This document shows, one piece after another, positions 22,502 through 30,578 of a stretch of DNA of 30,578 nt; positions within the stretch are counted from its first letter, which is position 1, and each line of letters starts with the position of its first letter. The translations under genes were made by a program, and so were the position numbers. Under the pieces are notes generated by a model. It saw nothing but the letters and a program-made list of their open reading frames with translations, was not told the origin of the DNA and searched no databases. Origin of the DNA: Candidatus Omnitrophota bacterium (GTDB taxonomy: Bacteria > Omnitrophota > Gorgyraeia > Gygaellales > Profunditerraquicolaceae); contig JAQTRM010000005.1 in the NCBI GenBank assembly GCA_028711825.1, positions 3,559-34,136 on the forward strand, in the 5' to 3' direction.

Positions 22502-25072
22502 TTAAAGTATCCGATCCATCGCCAGGGCCGGATGGTTTACCCTCTTTAAGAAATCCAGAAGCTCCTCCAGGCCTGCGGCGGAATTCTCATCGGCAATCTT
22601 ATCCCAAAGGTCCGGATACCCGGCCTCCTCCGCTCTCCTCTTGAACCCTTCCCTCAAGAGCTCCTTGAGCTGGCGCGGCATCCAGACCACCCTGGGCAGA
22701 CCGCCTTCAGCCAGGATAAATTTCCTGCTTAAAATATATGCCTTGCCGATCCCCATAAAACCCGGGGTCTGCACCCCCCTGCCGACCAAACCGGCCAGAG
22801 CGGTAAAATCCATTCCCAGCGGTGTGACCCCGGCGTAATCGCGGTCCACGACCATTACCCCGTTAGCCTCCGGGATTAGCGCGACGACGCATTCAAAACA
22901 TCCGCAGGAAGATTGGGGGTGATCGGTCAAAGAGTAGATACTGACACTATCGATGCTCCGGTTGGATTTCTGCCGCACAAACTCATTAAGATTATCCCAC
23001 TGCCCGCGCCGGAGGTCCAGGAGGTTGCCCTTGGCGATCGGCTGATTGGGCCCGGTAGGGATAATTTCGGATGAAGCCTTGGCGTCCAGCCAGGAATAGG
23101 CCCCGCATAAACCCGGGCGTTCCGGGGTAAGCACGCAGACATGGTTCGGGGCGAATGACTGGCATAAAAGGCAGGAATAAAAATCATCCACTCCTTCATC
23201 AGTCATCCCGGACAGGCGTCCGTCGCGCTGCCGGTAGACTTCTTTCGCCCGGGATAACACCTCTTCCACGTCTTCGGATTCAGTATAAATCCTGACCTGT
23301 ACTTTATCGACGATCGCGCCGTATTCGGAACACAGCATTACCTGCAAAATACCGCCGAGATCCTTAAGCCTCAAGCCCTTAAGATAAGCCTCGCGCGAAA
23401 TCCTGATCCGGAGCGTATCACGCTGTCCGGAATGCGTCAGACCCATGGCATAATTAAGAAAACGGTGGATCTGCCTTTCCAGGATCGGCTCAAAATCTTT
23501 CTGCATCAAGCGCCCATAAACCTCCACCACTACCGCCAAAGGCAGGGAGTTTTCCCCTTCCGGAAGCTGATCGATATCCGGGCCGGTCAATTCCGTATTC
23601 CCGCCGGAGATTTCTTCCCCGTTCAACGATGAAACCAATAGCTCTACCGCCGGGACACCCCTCCCCCCGAATTCAACCCTCATCTCCTCTTCGCTAACCC
23701 GCTCGCCTTCAAAAGCGGCCGCGTAAGGCACCGGAAGGCGCAGGTCCGCGGCACGGGTCTTTATCTGGCGCGCCATGACGCACCGGGAGGGAATTTTAAG
23801 ATAATCCTCCTCCGTTACCAGGGCCTCGAACAAAGTAGTTTCAATCTTGGCAACCTGCGGCATTTTAAGGTCGGTAACCACCGGGAAACCGAAAAACATC
23901 CCGCCCAGCCCGAAAGAAATCAACGCGTCGTCGGAATGCCCCAAAAGAAGGGTAAACGCCGGGATACGGTTACGCAGGTAAACGGCTGTCTCTTCGGGCT
24001 TTCCTAAAGCGACTCCGCCGTAAATCAGGGGAGCGCGCACGGCGAAATTAACCGCGTAAAGCGCCGAAAGATAGTCCTCTCCCAGCGGCACGACATAATT
24101 TTCCAATCCCAGCCGCACCCCCTGGGCCCGCAACTGCCGCCCCAGGCTGCGGCCCTGGATATTACCCGCCAAAAAACTTACAATGCTTTTGGATTGAAAA
24201 TCCCGGATCAGGGCAACCGCCGATTCTTCATCCTTAGCCGGGCCCAGGATCAAGGCGATGCCGGAGATCCTGCCGTCGACCAGCTGTAATCCAAGCGAAC
24301 GCAAAACCTTATCCGGGATAAAACCGGAACATCCTTCGACGGGATGTTCGCCGCTTAATACCGCCAGGGCAGCCAGGATCTCCTGACAAATCAAAACGGA
24401 AACCCCTTTATTAAGCGGACCGGGGGCATTAACGGAAGAAGATTCCCCGGATGCCGGACGAGCAGCGGATATCTCCTCCGCCTGCGATAAAACCTCGCGG
24501 CAATCCCGTAATTTTTTTACCTCGATACCCAAAAGCGCATTAACCAAAGGCAGACAGTAATTGGTCCCCGGGAAACCAACCTCCGTTTCTTCTCCTTTAA
24601 GGTTTACGGCATCGTCAAGGGACCGGCGCGCAAGATCCAGAAAAGCGCGGGAACTTCTTTCCGCAGCTTCCGTAAATTCAGGGGGAAATCCGGCTTCTCC
24701 GGTTTTTTCCGGCGGGGGGTTATGGATATCCTTATCGATAAAAACAACCAGCGATACCCCGGCAACTTTACCGTCGCTGAATTTTACCGCTTCCGCCCTG
24801 CCTTCTCCGATAATCTCTTTGACCGGCGTATGAATTATCTGGAGATCGTCCGGCGGTTCGCCGGGAAAACCCTCCTCCAAAACCAGCTTAACCGGGATCT
24901 TATACTTATCGCGGATGATGCGGGCGAACTTCAAAGATACTGGAAAAGGCCCCTGGACGCAAACAGTGTCATTAATGAGGCAGGAATCCAATTTTCCAAG
25001 ATCTTCCTCGGAAGTTATTAAAACTACCCCTTTTTTCCTTGCCCCGGGTATCTGCGGTAAATTATTTGCCAT
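22502..25072 (-). CDS. acsB: Acetyl-CoA synthase (CODH/ACS beta) with N-terminal extension
   Basis: Forms acetyl-CoA from a corrinoid-bound methyl group, CO and CoA in the Wood-Ljungdahl pathway. It has 856 residues; bacterial AcsB is usually about 730. The A-cluster ligands are all present. C634, C637, C646 and C656 (CLLCQSFAPNHVC through GLCG) bind the 4Fe-4S cluster. C723-G-C725 with the bridging C637 holds the two nickel sites. The spacings equal those of the Moorella enzyme as I recall it. Residues 1-115 are extra. LPQIPG, GVVLITSEEDLGKL, a beta-alpha-beta stretch (about 36-66) and VKEIIGEGRAEAVKFSDGK resemble the NAD-binding part of disulfide-reductase-type flavoproteins, but the glycine loop is lost. 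metF lies 51 bp upstream. No CODH gene is nearby. Confidence 0.95.
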   Translation of the reverse strand: MANNLPQIPGARKKGVVLITSEEDLGKLDSCLINDTVCVQGPFPVSLKFARIIRDKYKIPVKLVLEEGFPGEPPDDLQIIHTPVKEIIGEGRAEAVKFSDGKVAGVSLVVFIDKDIHNPPPEKTGEAGFPPEFTEAAERSSRAFLDLARRSLDDAVNLKGEETEVGFPGTNYCLPLVNALLGIEVKKLRDCREVLSQAEEISAARPASGESSSVNAPGPLNKGVSVLICQEILAALAVLSGEHPVEGCSGFIPDKVLRSLGLQLVDGRISGIALILGPAKDEESAVALIRDFQSKSIVSFLAGNIQGRSLGRQLRAQGVRLGLENYVVPLGEDYLSALYAVNFAVRAPLIYGGVALGKPEETAVYLRNRIPAFTLLLGHSDDALISFGLGGMFFGFPVVTDLKMPQVAKIETTLFEALVTEEDYLKIPSRCVMARQIKTRAADLRLPVPYAAAFEGERVSEEEMRVEFGGRGVPAVELLVSSLNGEEISGGNTELTGPDIDQLPEGENSLPLAVVVEVYGRLMQKDFEPILERQIHRFLNYAMGLTHSGQRDTLRIRISREAYLKGLRLKDLGGILQVMLCSEYGAIVDKVQVRIYTESEDVEEVLSRAKEVYRQRDGRLSGMTDEGVDDFYSCLLCQSFAPNHVCVLTPERPGLCGAYSWLDAKASSEIIPTGPNQPIAKGNLLDLRRGQWDNLNEFVRQKSNRSIDSVSIYSLTDHPQSSCGCFECVVALIPEANGVMVVDRDYAGVTPLGMDFTALAGLVGRGVQTPGFMGIGKAYILSRKFILAEGGLPRVVWMPRQLKELLREGFKRRAEEAGYPDLWDKIADENSAAGLEELLDFLKRVNHPALAMDRIL

Positions 25073-25123
25073 ATGTTTTAAGGGAAATGACCGCCGGCGA
25101 ACGCCGGCAAGATAAAATACAGC

Positions 25124-25993
25124 CTAGAATCCGCTGGCTTCTAAAACCCTGGGAACCATCTCCTCCCAGCCGATGGACATAATATGGATCCCCCGGCAAA
25201 GCGGTTTAAGTTTACGGATCAGAACGCTTGCGATCTCAATCGAAGCGGCGGCCTTGTCCTGGGCGGAATCTATTTTCGCGATAATCTCCTCCGGGACCGA
25301 GATCCCGGCAACATGTTCGTTCATATAACGCGCCATCGAGGCGGACTTCAACAGAATTACCCCGGCGATTACCGGAACCTTAAGATGCCTGATACGGGAA
25401 GCAAAATTTTCAAAAGCGCCGGCGTCGAAAACCGCCTGGGTCTGGAAAAATTCCGCGCCCGCTTCGATCTTTTTCTCCATCTTTAAAATCTGCGGTTCGA
25501 GCGGCTCAGCCCCGGGGTTTACCACCGCCCCCACGCAAAACTCAGGCGGTTCCCCTTTGAGTTTGTTACCCTGCATATCCATGCCTTTTTCCAGGGTCCT
25601 TGCCGCCTGTATCAACTGCACGGAGTCCAGGTCAAAGACCGGCTTGGCCTGAGGATGGTCCCCCAGACAGGGATGGTCTCCGGTAGCGATAAGGATGTTC
25701 CGCACCCCCAAAGCCGCTGCCGAAAGCAGGTCCGATTGCAGCGCCAGACGGTTACGGTCCCGGCAGGTTAACTGGTAGATCGGCTCAAAACCTTTCTGTT
25801 TTAGAAAAAAACTGACGGTAAGCGAACCCAGCCGCATCACCGCGCTCTGCAAGTCGGTAACGTTAATCGCGTCCACTCTATTGCGGATAAGCTCGGCACT
25901 GGCCAGGAGTTTATCGGCATGAATCCCCTTTTCCGGGCCGACTTCGGAGGTAAGCATGAATTTTCCGGATTGTAATTTCTCTTTAAATGTCAT
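25124..25993 (-). CDS. metF: Methylenetetrahydrofolate reductase, MetF type
   Basis: Reduces methylene-THF to methyl-THF, the methyl donor for the corrinoid protein feeding AcsB and for methionine. It has 289 residues. The TIM barrel shows the N-terminal glutamate in SEVGPEKG, the flavin/folate segment TCRDRNRLALQSDLL (about 94-108), and ATGDHP. It is the short single-domain type used by acetogens. A partner such as MetV is not seen next to it. No ribosome site is visible; a TATAAT at 26008-26003 lies 9 nt before the ATG. A 6-bp hairpin (26017-26022 with 26037-26042) fills the gap to folD. Confidence 0.93.
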   Translation of the reverse strand: MTFKEKLQSGKFMLTSEVGPEKGIHADKLLASAELIRNRVDAINVTDLQSAVMRLGSLTVSFFLKQKGFEPIYQLTCRDRNRLALQSDLLSAAALGVRNILIATGDHPCLGDHPQAKPVFDLDSVQLIQAARTLEKGMDMQGNKLKGEPPEFCVGAVVNPGAEPLEPQILKMEKKIEAGAEFFQTQAVFDAGAFENFASRIRHLKVPVIAGVILLKSASMARYMNEHVAGISVPEEIIAKIDSAQDKAAASIEIASVLIRKLKPLCRGIHIMSIGWEEMVPRVLEASGF

Positions 25994-26052
25994 TTTACAA
26001 ATATTATATTCCTTTTAGGGGGCTTTTCAGGTTTAACCCCCTTTATAACGTG

Positions 26053-26946
26053 TTATTGCTGCGCGCAAGACGCCCGCACCAGGTTCCGCATCAGGATCGC
26101 CACCGTAAGCGGCCCTACCCCTCCCGGGACCGGCGTAATAAAAGAAGCGCGTTTTGAAGCGGCAGCGAACTCCACATCCCCCAGGATTTTTCCATCCACA
26201 CAGTTAATCCCCACATCCACTACAACCGCCCCTTCCCTGATCCATTCCCCGGGTATCAACCCGGCTTTGCCTACCGCCACTACCAGCACTTCCGCCGCGC
26301 CGATATGTTCCTTAAGTTTTCCCGCTTCGCTGGTAGCAATATGACAAACCGTGACAGTAGCGGATTTCTCCAGCAAGAGCATCGCCAGGGGTTTTCCGAT
26401 AATCTCGCTGTGGCCGATCACCACCGCTTCTTTTCCATAAAGATCAGTTCCCGACGCGCTTAAAAGTTCCATCACCGCTTCGGCGGTACAGGGACAAATC
26501 CGGTTCTTGCCGGATAAAGGCCCGGGAACACAAGGGGATATTTTTTCAGAAGACGCCCTGCCAAAAACTATCCTGCCCATATTCGCCGGGTGCATCCCCT
26601 CCACATCCTTAACCGGAAGGATAAATTCGCATACCTTAAGGTAATCAATCTGCGGAGGAAGCGGAATCTGCACCATAATACCGTTAACCGCAGGATCATT
26701 GTTTAACTTAAGGATGAAATCGATAAGCTCCTGCTGGGATGTCTCGCATGGCAAGCGGTGCAGTTGGTAAGATATGCCCAGCTCCTGCGCAACCGAACTC
26801 TGGGACTTAAGATAAGCCGACGCCCCGGGATTTTCCCCCACCATGATGCTGGCTAAAACCGGGGAGGTTTTCAGCTCCCGGACCAGGCTTTTAAGCTCAT
26901 CTTTTATTTTCTGCGCGATTATTTTACCTTCTAATAATTTTGCCAA
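26053..26946 (-). CDS. folD: Methylene-THF dehydrogenase FolD, probably lacking cyclohydrolase activity
   Basis: Interconverts methylene-THF and methenyl-THF. It has 297 residues. The two-domain fold is clear: VGENPGASAYLKSQ (36-49), VQIPLPP (92-98), KDVEGMHP (113-120), the Rossmann loop VIGHSEIIGKP (176-186) and TPVPGGVGPLTVA (271-283). The usual Y-x-x-x-K has become Y45-x-x-x-Q49, removing the lysine needed for cyclohydrolase activity. The usual PCTPxG is PCTAEA, and His replaces the Arg that often holds the NADP phosphate. With fchA overlapping it by 23 bp, the two enzymes probably share the steps that one bifunctional FolD normally does. Cofactor preference cannot be settled here. Confidence 0.94.
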   Translation of the reverse strand: MAKLLEGKIIAQKIKDELKSLVRELKTSPVLASIMVGENPGASAYLKSQSSVAQELGISYQLHRLPCETSQQELIDFILKLNNDPAVNGIMVQIPLPPQIDYLKVCEFILPVKDVEGMHPANMGRIVFGRASSEKISPCVPGPLSGKNRICPCTAEAVMELLSASGTDLYGKEAVVIGHSEIIGKPLAMLLLEKSATVTVCHIATSEAGKLKEHIGAAEVLVVAVGKAGLIPGEWIREGAVVVDVGINCVDGKILGDVEFAAASKRASFITPVPGGVGPLTVAILMRNLVRASCAQQ

Positions 26947-27487
26947 AACCGGCCTCCGTCTCCTTGCGGGCCATAAGGACAGTCTTCCCTTTTTGCCTTA
27001 ACTCTTTCTCAATCTTCCCGGACAGCTTACTATCCTTTAAAATCTTTAAATTGATCCGGACATTAAAACAGGCACAAACAAAAGCCGACTCCAGTAATAC
27101 CGCCGCCATTGCCGTATCGCTTGAAAGATTCGGGTTTCCCTTGCGCATCAGGACAGGGCACAATTCCGCGGCTTTACAGCAGAGCCTGGAAAGCTCCAGC
27201 GGGACCTTTAAAGCGTAGCGGAGATCCTTGCTGCGGTAAGCCTCCACATCCTCATCCACCAGCTCCAGAAATCTTTTTTCAAACTTTTCGGTTTTAACCC
27301 GCAAGACTCCCAGTTCCTTGCGGAAAACACGGTATTGCGGCTTGCCCAGGGTGAAATTTATCGCCATCATCATCAGGCCGGCGCCCATCGCCGCGTTGAA
27401 TGCCGCCGCGGAACCGCCGCCGGGAGCGGAAAGTTTAGCGGAAAGGTCATCCAGGTATTTCTTTAAAGTTTGATTTTTATATTTCAT
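26924..27487 (-). CDS. fchA: Methenyl-THF cyclohydrolase, FTCD_C family
   Basis: Interconverts 10-formyl-THF and methenyl-THF in the methyl branch. All-helical FTCD_C/FchA fold of 187 residues. Family markers are SAPGGGSAAAF (20-30), the DEDVEAYRS segment near 78, and RKGNPNLSSDTAMAAVLLESA (115-135). The sequence family also includes glutamate formiminotransferase cyclodeaminase C-termini. The pairing with a Gln-type FolD favours the cyclohydrolase. It lies 2 bp after yraN and overlaps folD by 23 bp, so the two are probably translated together. Confidence 0.88.
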   Translation of the reverse strand: MKYKNQTLKKYLDDLSAKLSAPGGGSAAAFNAAMGAGLMMMAINFTLGKPQYRVFRKELGVLRVKTEKFEKRFLELVDEDVEAYRSKDLRYALKVPLELSRLCCKAAELCPVLMRKGNPNLSSDTAMAAVLLESAFVCACFNVRINLKILKDSKLSGKIEKELRQKGKTVLMARKETEAGFGKIIRR

Positions 27488-27489
27488 AT

Positions 27490-27870
27490 CTAGGGCGTAA
27501 AATGCGGGCTTAACTCAAAAGCCCCGGTAATTAATTTTATCTTCGTGCCATCCGCGGCACAGCTTATCCCCACGACATCGAAGCGCGCCGGCTGATCCAG
27601 GAGGCCTTTGGATTTGAGGTAACCCAGCGCCACCCTGGAAATCCGCCTTTGTTTTGCCGCGGAAACCGCTTCCTGCGGGGTGCCGTAAAAATCCGAACGC
27701 CGGGCTTTTACTTCCAGGAAACAGATGAATTTTTTATGCCGCGCGATAATGTCGATCTCGCCGAAACAATTCCGGTAATTCCTCTCAAGGATACGGTAAC
27801 CCCGGTTCCTCAGGAAACCGGCGGCAAGATCTTCTGAATCTTTAGCGAACCCTAACCTGTCCGGACGCAC
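27490..27870 (-). CDS. YraN/UPF0102 family nuclease-like protein
   Basis: A 126-residue protein of the PD-(D/E)xK superfamily. The motif order GEIDIIA (about 37-43) then FLEVKAR (about 51-57) is typical, and AVSAAKQRRI follows. Family function is not settled; links to Holliday junctions have been proposed from fold. It starts with GTG at 27870 and overlaps rnhB by 19 bp. The trmD-rplS-rnhB-yraN order is widespread in bacteria. Confidence 0.9.
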   Translation of the reverse strand: MRPDRLGFAKDSEDLAAGFLRNRGYRILERNYRNCFGEIDIIARHKKFICFLEVKARRSDFYGTPQEAVSAAKQRRISRVALGYLKSKGLLDQPARFDVVGISCAADGTKIKLITGAFELSPHFTP

Positions 27871-28466
27871 TTTAAAAAACTCTTACGGTGAATGGCGGCC
27901 TCCCCCACCTTCTTCAGCGCTTCGCGGTGCATCAAGGTAGGGTAACCCTTGTGCCGGATAAACCCGTATTGCGGGTAGATCCTGTCAAAAGAAGACATTA
28001 CCCGGTCGCGGTGCTCTTTGGCCAGGATGGAAGCCGCCGCGATACTTAAGGATTTACCGTCACCTCCGACAATACTGCGGTAAGGTACCGGGAATTCAAG
28101 ACGCATATTCCCATCGACTAATACGAATACACGCTTCAGGTCGGACGGATCCAGCTGCCGGAGCAAGGCGCCTACCGCCTTTTTCATCGCCAGAATGGTG
28201 GCCTGCAAGATATTGATTTGGTCTATTTTTTTATGGTTCACCCCGGAGATCGCGTAGATGGATTTGCTTTTTATTTCCCCGGAGGCGGCATTTCTTTCCG
28301 CCGGTGTTAATTTCTTTGAATCGTCTATCCGGCAAGCAAAATTGAAATCTTTCAGCAAAACCGCCGCCGCAACGACCGGGCCGGCTAAAGGCCCGCGGCC
28401 CGCCTCGTCAACACCGACAATCAAATCATAACCTTTATTTTTTAAGGCCTTTTCGTAACCGGTCAC
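27852..28466 (-). CDS. rnhB: Ribonuclease HII
   Basis: Removes RNA from RNA-DNA hybrids and single ribonucleotides from DNA. It has 204 residues. The first motif GVDEAGRGPLAGP gives D20 and E21. VLVDGN carries the third acidic residue, and GGDGKSLSIAAASILAKEHRD the conserved Lys/Ser segment. The fourth acidic residue lies in the HRDRVM segment. The start is GTG 28466; no better start is in frame nearby. It lies 2 bp after rplS. Confidence 0.95.
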   Translation of the reverse strand: MTGYEKALKNKGYDLIVGVDEAGRGPLAGPVVAAAVLLKDFNFACRIDDSKKLTPAERNAASGEIKSKSIYAISGVNHKKIDQINILQATILAMKKAVGALLRQLDPSDLKRVFVLVDGNMRLEFPVPYRSIVGGDGKSLSIAAASILAKEHRDRVMSSFDRIYPQYGFIRHKGYPTLMHREALKKVGEAAIHRKSFLKCVRTG

Positions 28467-28468
28467 TA

Positions 28469-28825
28469 CTAGGATTTGGCTTCTTTCTTGCTCTCGATCT
28501 TGGTGGCGTGCTTGCCGACCTTTTCGCGAAGATAATAAAGTTTGGCACGCTTAACTTTTCCCATACGGATAATCTCGATACGTTCGATAACGGGGGAATA
28601 AAGAGGAAAAACCCTTTCCACTCCCTCGCCGGAAGAAACCTTGCGCACCGTAAAATTAAGTTTTATCCCTGAACCGCTTGTAGCGATAATCACACCTTCA
28701 AAAGGGTGCAAACGGAACTTGTCCGGGCCTTCGGGGATCCTGGTCAAGACCTTGACCGTATCGCCCACATTGATCGCCGGCATATCCTTCTTGGCAAAAC
28801 CCGCCTCAATTGATTTTATATCCAT
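28469..28825 (-). CDS. rplS: 50S ribosomal protein L19
   Basis: Large-subunit protein at the 30S-50S interface, 118 residues. Family segments seen are NVGDTVKVLTRIPEG, FEGVIIATSGSG, FTVRKVSSGEGVERVFPLYSPVIERIEI and KLYYLREKVGK. AAGGAG lies upstream of ATG 28825, inside the end of trmD, and the start overlaps the trmD stop by one base (TAATG). Its order after trmD is the standard one. Confidence 0.97.
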   Translation of the reverse strand: MDIKSIEAGFAKKDMPAINVGDTVKVLTRIPEGPDKFRLHPFEGVIIATSGSGIKLNFTVRKVSSGEGVERVFPLYSPVIERIEIIRMGKVKRAKLYYLREKVGKHATKIESKKEAKS

Positions 28826-29529
28826 TACTGCTGCTCCTTTCTATTTCTTTTATTTTTCAATAAATCCGGCCGGCGCATACCGGTCCGCTTGAGAGCCTGG
28901 GCTTTACGCCAGGCGGAAATCTTACGATGATCCCCGGACACCAAAACCCCGGGAACCGCCCAACTTTTAAACCTGGCCGGACGGCTGTATTGCGGATATT
29001 CTAATAGATTACCTTCGAATGACTCAAAATTCAAGGAATTTTTATCGCCCAGCACGCCGGGGATTAACCTTACCAGGCTGTCGGTGACGACCATCGCCGC
29101 GAGCTCACCTCCGGTAAGGACATAATCTCCGATCGAAATTTCCTCATCCGCAAGATGTTCCCGCACTCTTTCATCCACTCCCTCGTAATGCCCGCAGATA
29201 AAAATAAGGTTTTTTTCCGCGGAAAGCCTCCTGGCGCAGGCCTGGTCGAATTTTTTACCCTGGGGGCACAGCAGGATTACCTTGCACCTGCCTTTAATTT
29301 TCTTTTTTACCGCCGCCAGGGCCTTAAAGATCGGCTCGACCTGCATTACCATCCCGGGGCCGCCCCCGAAAGGCCGGTCGTCCACCTTGCGGTGTTTATC
29401 CGAAGTATAATCCCTTAGGTCGTGGGTAAAAATCCTGACCTTGCCCTTTTCCCGGGCGCGCTTGATAATCGATTCGTTAAACACCCCCGAAAACATTCCG
29501 GGAAAAATGCTGATAATGTCTATGCGCAT
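28825..29529 (-). CDS. trmD: tRNA (guanine-37-N1)-methyltransferase
   Basis: Methylates G37 of tRNAs read near proline, leucine and arginine codons, preventing +1 frameshifts. It is a SPOUT trefoil-knot enzyme of 234 residues. Markers are DIISIFPGMF, DDRPFGGGPGMVMQ, CGHYEGVDERV and the knot GDYVLTGGELAAMVVTDSLVRLIPGVLG. The start overlaps the tgt stop by 10 bp. The usual upstream rpsP and rimM are replaced here by tgt. Confidence 0.97.
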   Translation of the reverse strand: MRIDIISIFPGMFSGVFNESIIKRAREKGKVRIFTHDLRDYTSDKHRKVDDRPFGGGPGMVMQVEPIFKALAAVKKKIKGRCKVILLCPQGKKFDQACARRLSAEKNLIFICGHYEGVDERVREHLADEEISIGDYVLTGGELAAMVVTDSLVRLIPGVLGDKNSLNFESFEGNLLEYPQYSRPARFKSWAVPGVLVSGDHRKISAWRKAQALKRTGMRRPDLLKNKRNRKEQQ

Positions 29530-30578
29530 ATCTGGTTATTATACTCCATTAAAAACATCTGTTTAAATTGGACAAATTTATCTTCCTTGATTGCCTGCCG
29601 CAGGCGGCGCATTAAATCCAGGAAGAAATAAATATTGTGCAGGCTCAAAAGGATCAACCCCAGCATTTCTTTAGCGTTAAAAAGATGCCTTAAATAAGCG
29701 CGGGAAAAATTCCTGCAGGTATAACAGCCGCATTTGGGATCCAGGGGCCCGAAGTCCTCGGTATAGGCGGCATTACGGATGGCGATCTTGCCTAAACTTG
29801 TGAAAGCAGTCCCATTTCTGCCGTAACGGGTAGGAATGACACAATCAAACATATCCACCCCCCTTTCCACCGCTTCGACGATATCGCAGGGATAACCGAT
29901 CCCCATAGCGTAACGCGGCTTATCGGGAGGCAATAGCCCCGCGACCAATTCGAGGATATTATAAATCAAACCGCTGCTCTCTCCGACCGAAACCCCTCCA
30001 ATAGAATAGCCGTCAAAATCCAGATCCACCATGCGCCTGGCGCATTCAATCCGCAGGTCCTCATAAGTCGCCCCCTGCACGATCCCGAACAATGAACCTT
30101 CGGATTTGCCGTGGGCCTTTTTCGACCTCTTGGCCCAGGCAATCGTCCTTTCCGCCGCCCGGCGGGAGGCCTCTTTAGTGGAAGGATATGAAACGCATTC
30201 ATCAAGCGGCATAAGGATATCCGAACCCAAAATATGCTGAATCTCCACGATATCCTCGGGAGTGAGAAAATGTTTTGCCCCGTCGATATGGGATTGAAAC
30301 TCCACCCCACGCTCATGCATCTTGCGGAAAAGCGCCAGGCTGAATACCTGGAACCCCCCGCTGTCGGTAAGGACCGGTTTATCCCAGCCCATGAATTTAT
30401 GCAGGCCCCCGGCTTTTTTAATGACCTCCATCCCCGGCCTTAAGAACACGTGATAAGCGTTGGAAAGAATGATCTGCGCCCCCGCCTCCTCCACATCCTT
30501 AAGCATCAGGCCTTTGATGGTAGCGTGCGTGCCCACCGGCATAAACGCCGGGGTGTCGATCTGGCCGTGGGCGGTAGT
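29520..30578 (-). CDS. tgt: Queuine/preQ1 tRNA-ribosyltransferase, 5' end outside the window
   Basis: Exchanges guanine at position 34 of GUN tRNAs for the queuosine precursor. The visible part has 352 residues and starts inside the gene. The first in-window codons read TTAHGQIDTPAF before the conserved MPVGTHATIK, so the ATG at 30542 is internal. Active-site segments are DSGGFQVFSL, GYSIGGVSVGES and the catalytic aspartate region FDCVIPTRYGRNG. The zinc site is CGCYTC plus a histidine in LLSLHN. Its end overlaps trmD by 10 bp. Confidence 0.96.
   Translation of the reverse strand, partial: TTAHGQIDTPAFMPVGTHATIKGLMLKDVEEAGAQIILSNAYHVFLRPGMEVIKKAGGLHKFMGWDKPVLTDSGGFQVFSLALFRKMHERGVEFQSHIDGAKHFLTPEDIVEIQHILGSDILMPLDECVSYPSTKEASRRAAERTIAWAKRSKKAHGKSEGSLFGIVQGATYEDLRIECARRMVDLDFDGYSIGGVSVGESSGLIYNILELVAGLLPPDKPRYAMGIGYPCDIVEAVERGVDMFDCVIPTRYGRNGTAFTSLGKIAIRNAAYTEDFGPLDPKCGCYTCRNFSRAYLRHLFNAKEMLGLILLSLHNIYFFLDLMRRLRQAIKEDKFVQFKQMFLMEYNNQICA

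Noticed and set aside
26017..26042. Terminator between folD and metF
   Set aside because: Only a 6-bp stem with a 14-nt loop, followed by A residues rather than T residues in the direction of transcription.

Overview
The window holds 32 protein-coding genes on 30.6 kb with almost no spare DNA. All but the first (rpmB) lie on the minus strand, so the text below follows them in transcription order, from the right end of the window leftwards. No rRNA, tRNA, CRISPR array, insertion sequence or phage gene is visible. The mix points to an uncultured, strictly anaerobic bacterium: a Wood-Ljungdahl methyl branch with a bacterial acetyl-CoA synthase, RF1, MurA, a DUF5679 protein, a zinc-type L28 and L31, and heptanucleotide tandem repeats. 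My best guess is Candidatus Omnitrophota (OP3) or a relative in or near the PVC group. That assignment is inference from gene content, not from a marker tree.

Right end (about 22.5-30.6 kb): tgt (5' end cut by the window), trmD, rplS, rnhB and yraN form a conserved translation/RNA block. It runs directly into a one-carbon block: fchA, folD, metF and acsB. FchA closes or opens methenyl-THF, FolD oxidises or reduces methylene-THF, MetF makes methyl-THF, and AcsB joins methyl, CO and CoA. Two features stand out. FolD has Gln where the catalytic cyclohydrolase Lys should be, which fits a separate FchA next door. AcsB carries an extra N-terminal region of about 115 residues that looks like a degenerate nucleotide-binding domain of the pyridine nucleotide-disulfide oxidoreductase type. 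No CODH subunit, corrinoid protein or formyl-THF synthetase is in the window.

Middle (about 4.7-22.5 kb): a good sigma70-type promoter sits just ahead of a secreted TPR protein gene. It is followed by polA, glgA, coaE, rho, rpmE, prfA, prmC, murA, trpG, trpD, trpC, trpF, a small zinc-ribbon membrane protein, trpB, trpA, an M16 peptidase and a CNNM/CBS membrane protein. Most of these genes overlap or nearly touch, including several ATGA overlaps. A 12-bp hairpin between rpmE and prfA, and a second hairpin in the rpmE leader, are the main internal signals. trpE is absent from this trp set.

Left end (1-4.7 kb): a strong extended -10 promoter, set immediately downstream of a heptanucleotide repeat, drives a 50-residue DUF5679 gene, rsfS, argS and recJ. 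rsfS appears to start with AUA. The argS and recJ leaders carry GC-rich hairpins, and the recJ leader has two side-by-side nested inverted repeats. rpmB reads in from the left from its own promoter, which has a perfect palindrome between -35 and -10. It converges on recJ so that the two coding ends overlap by 8 bp.
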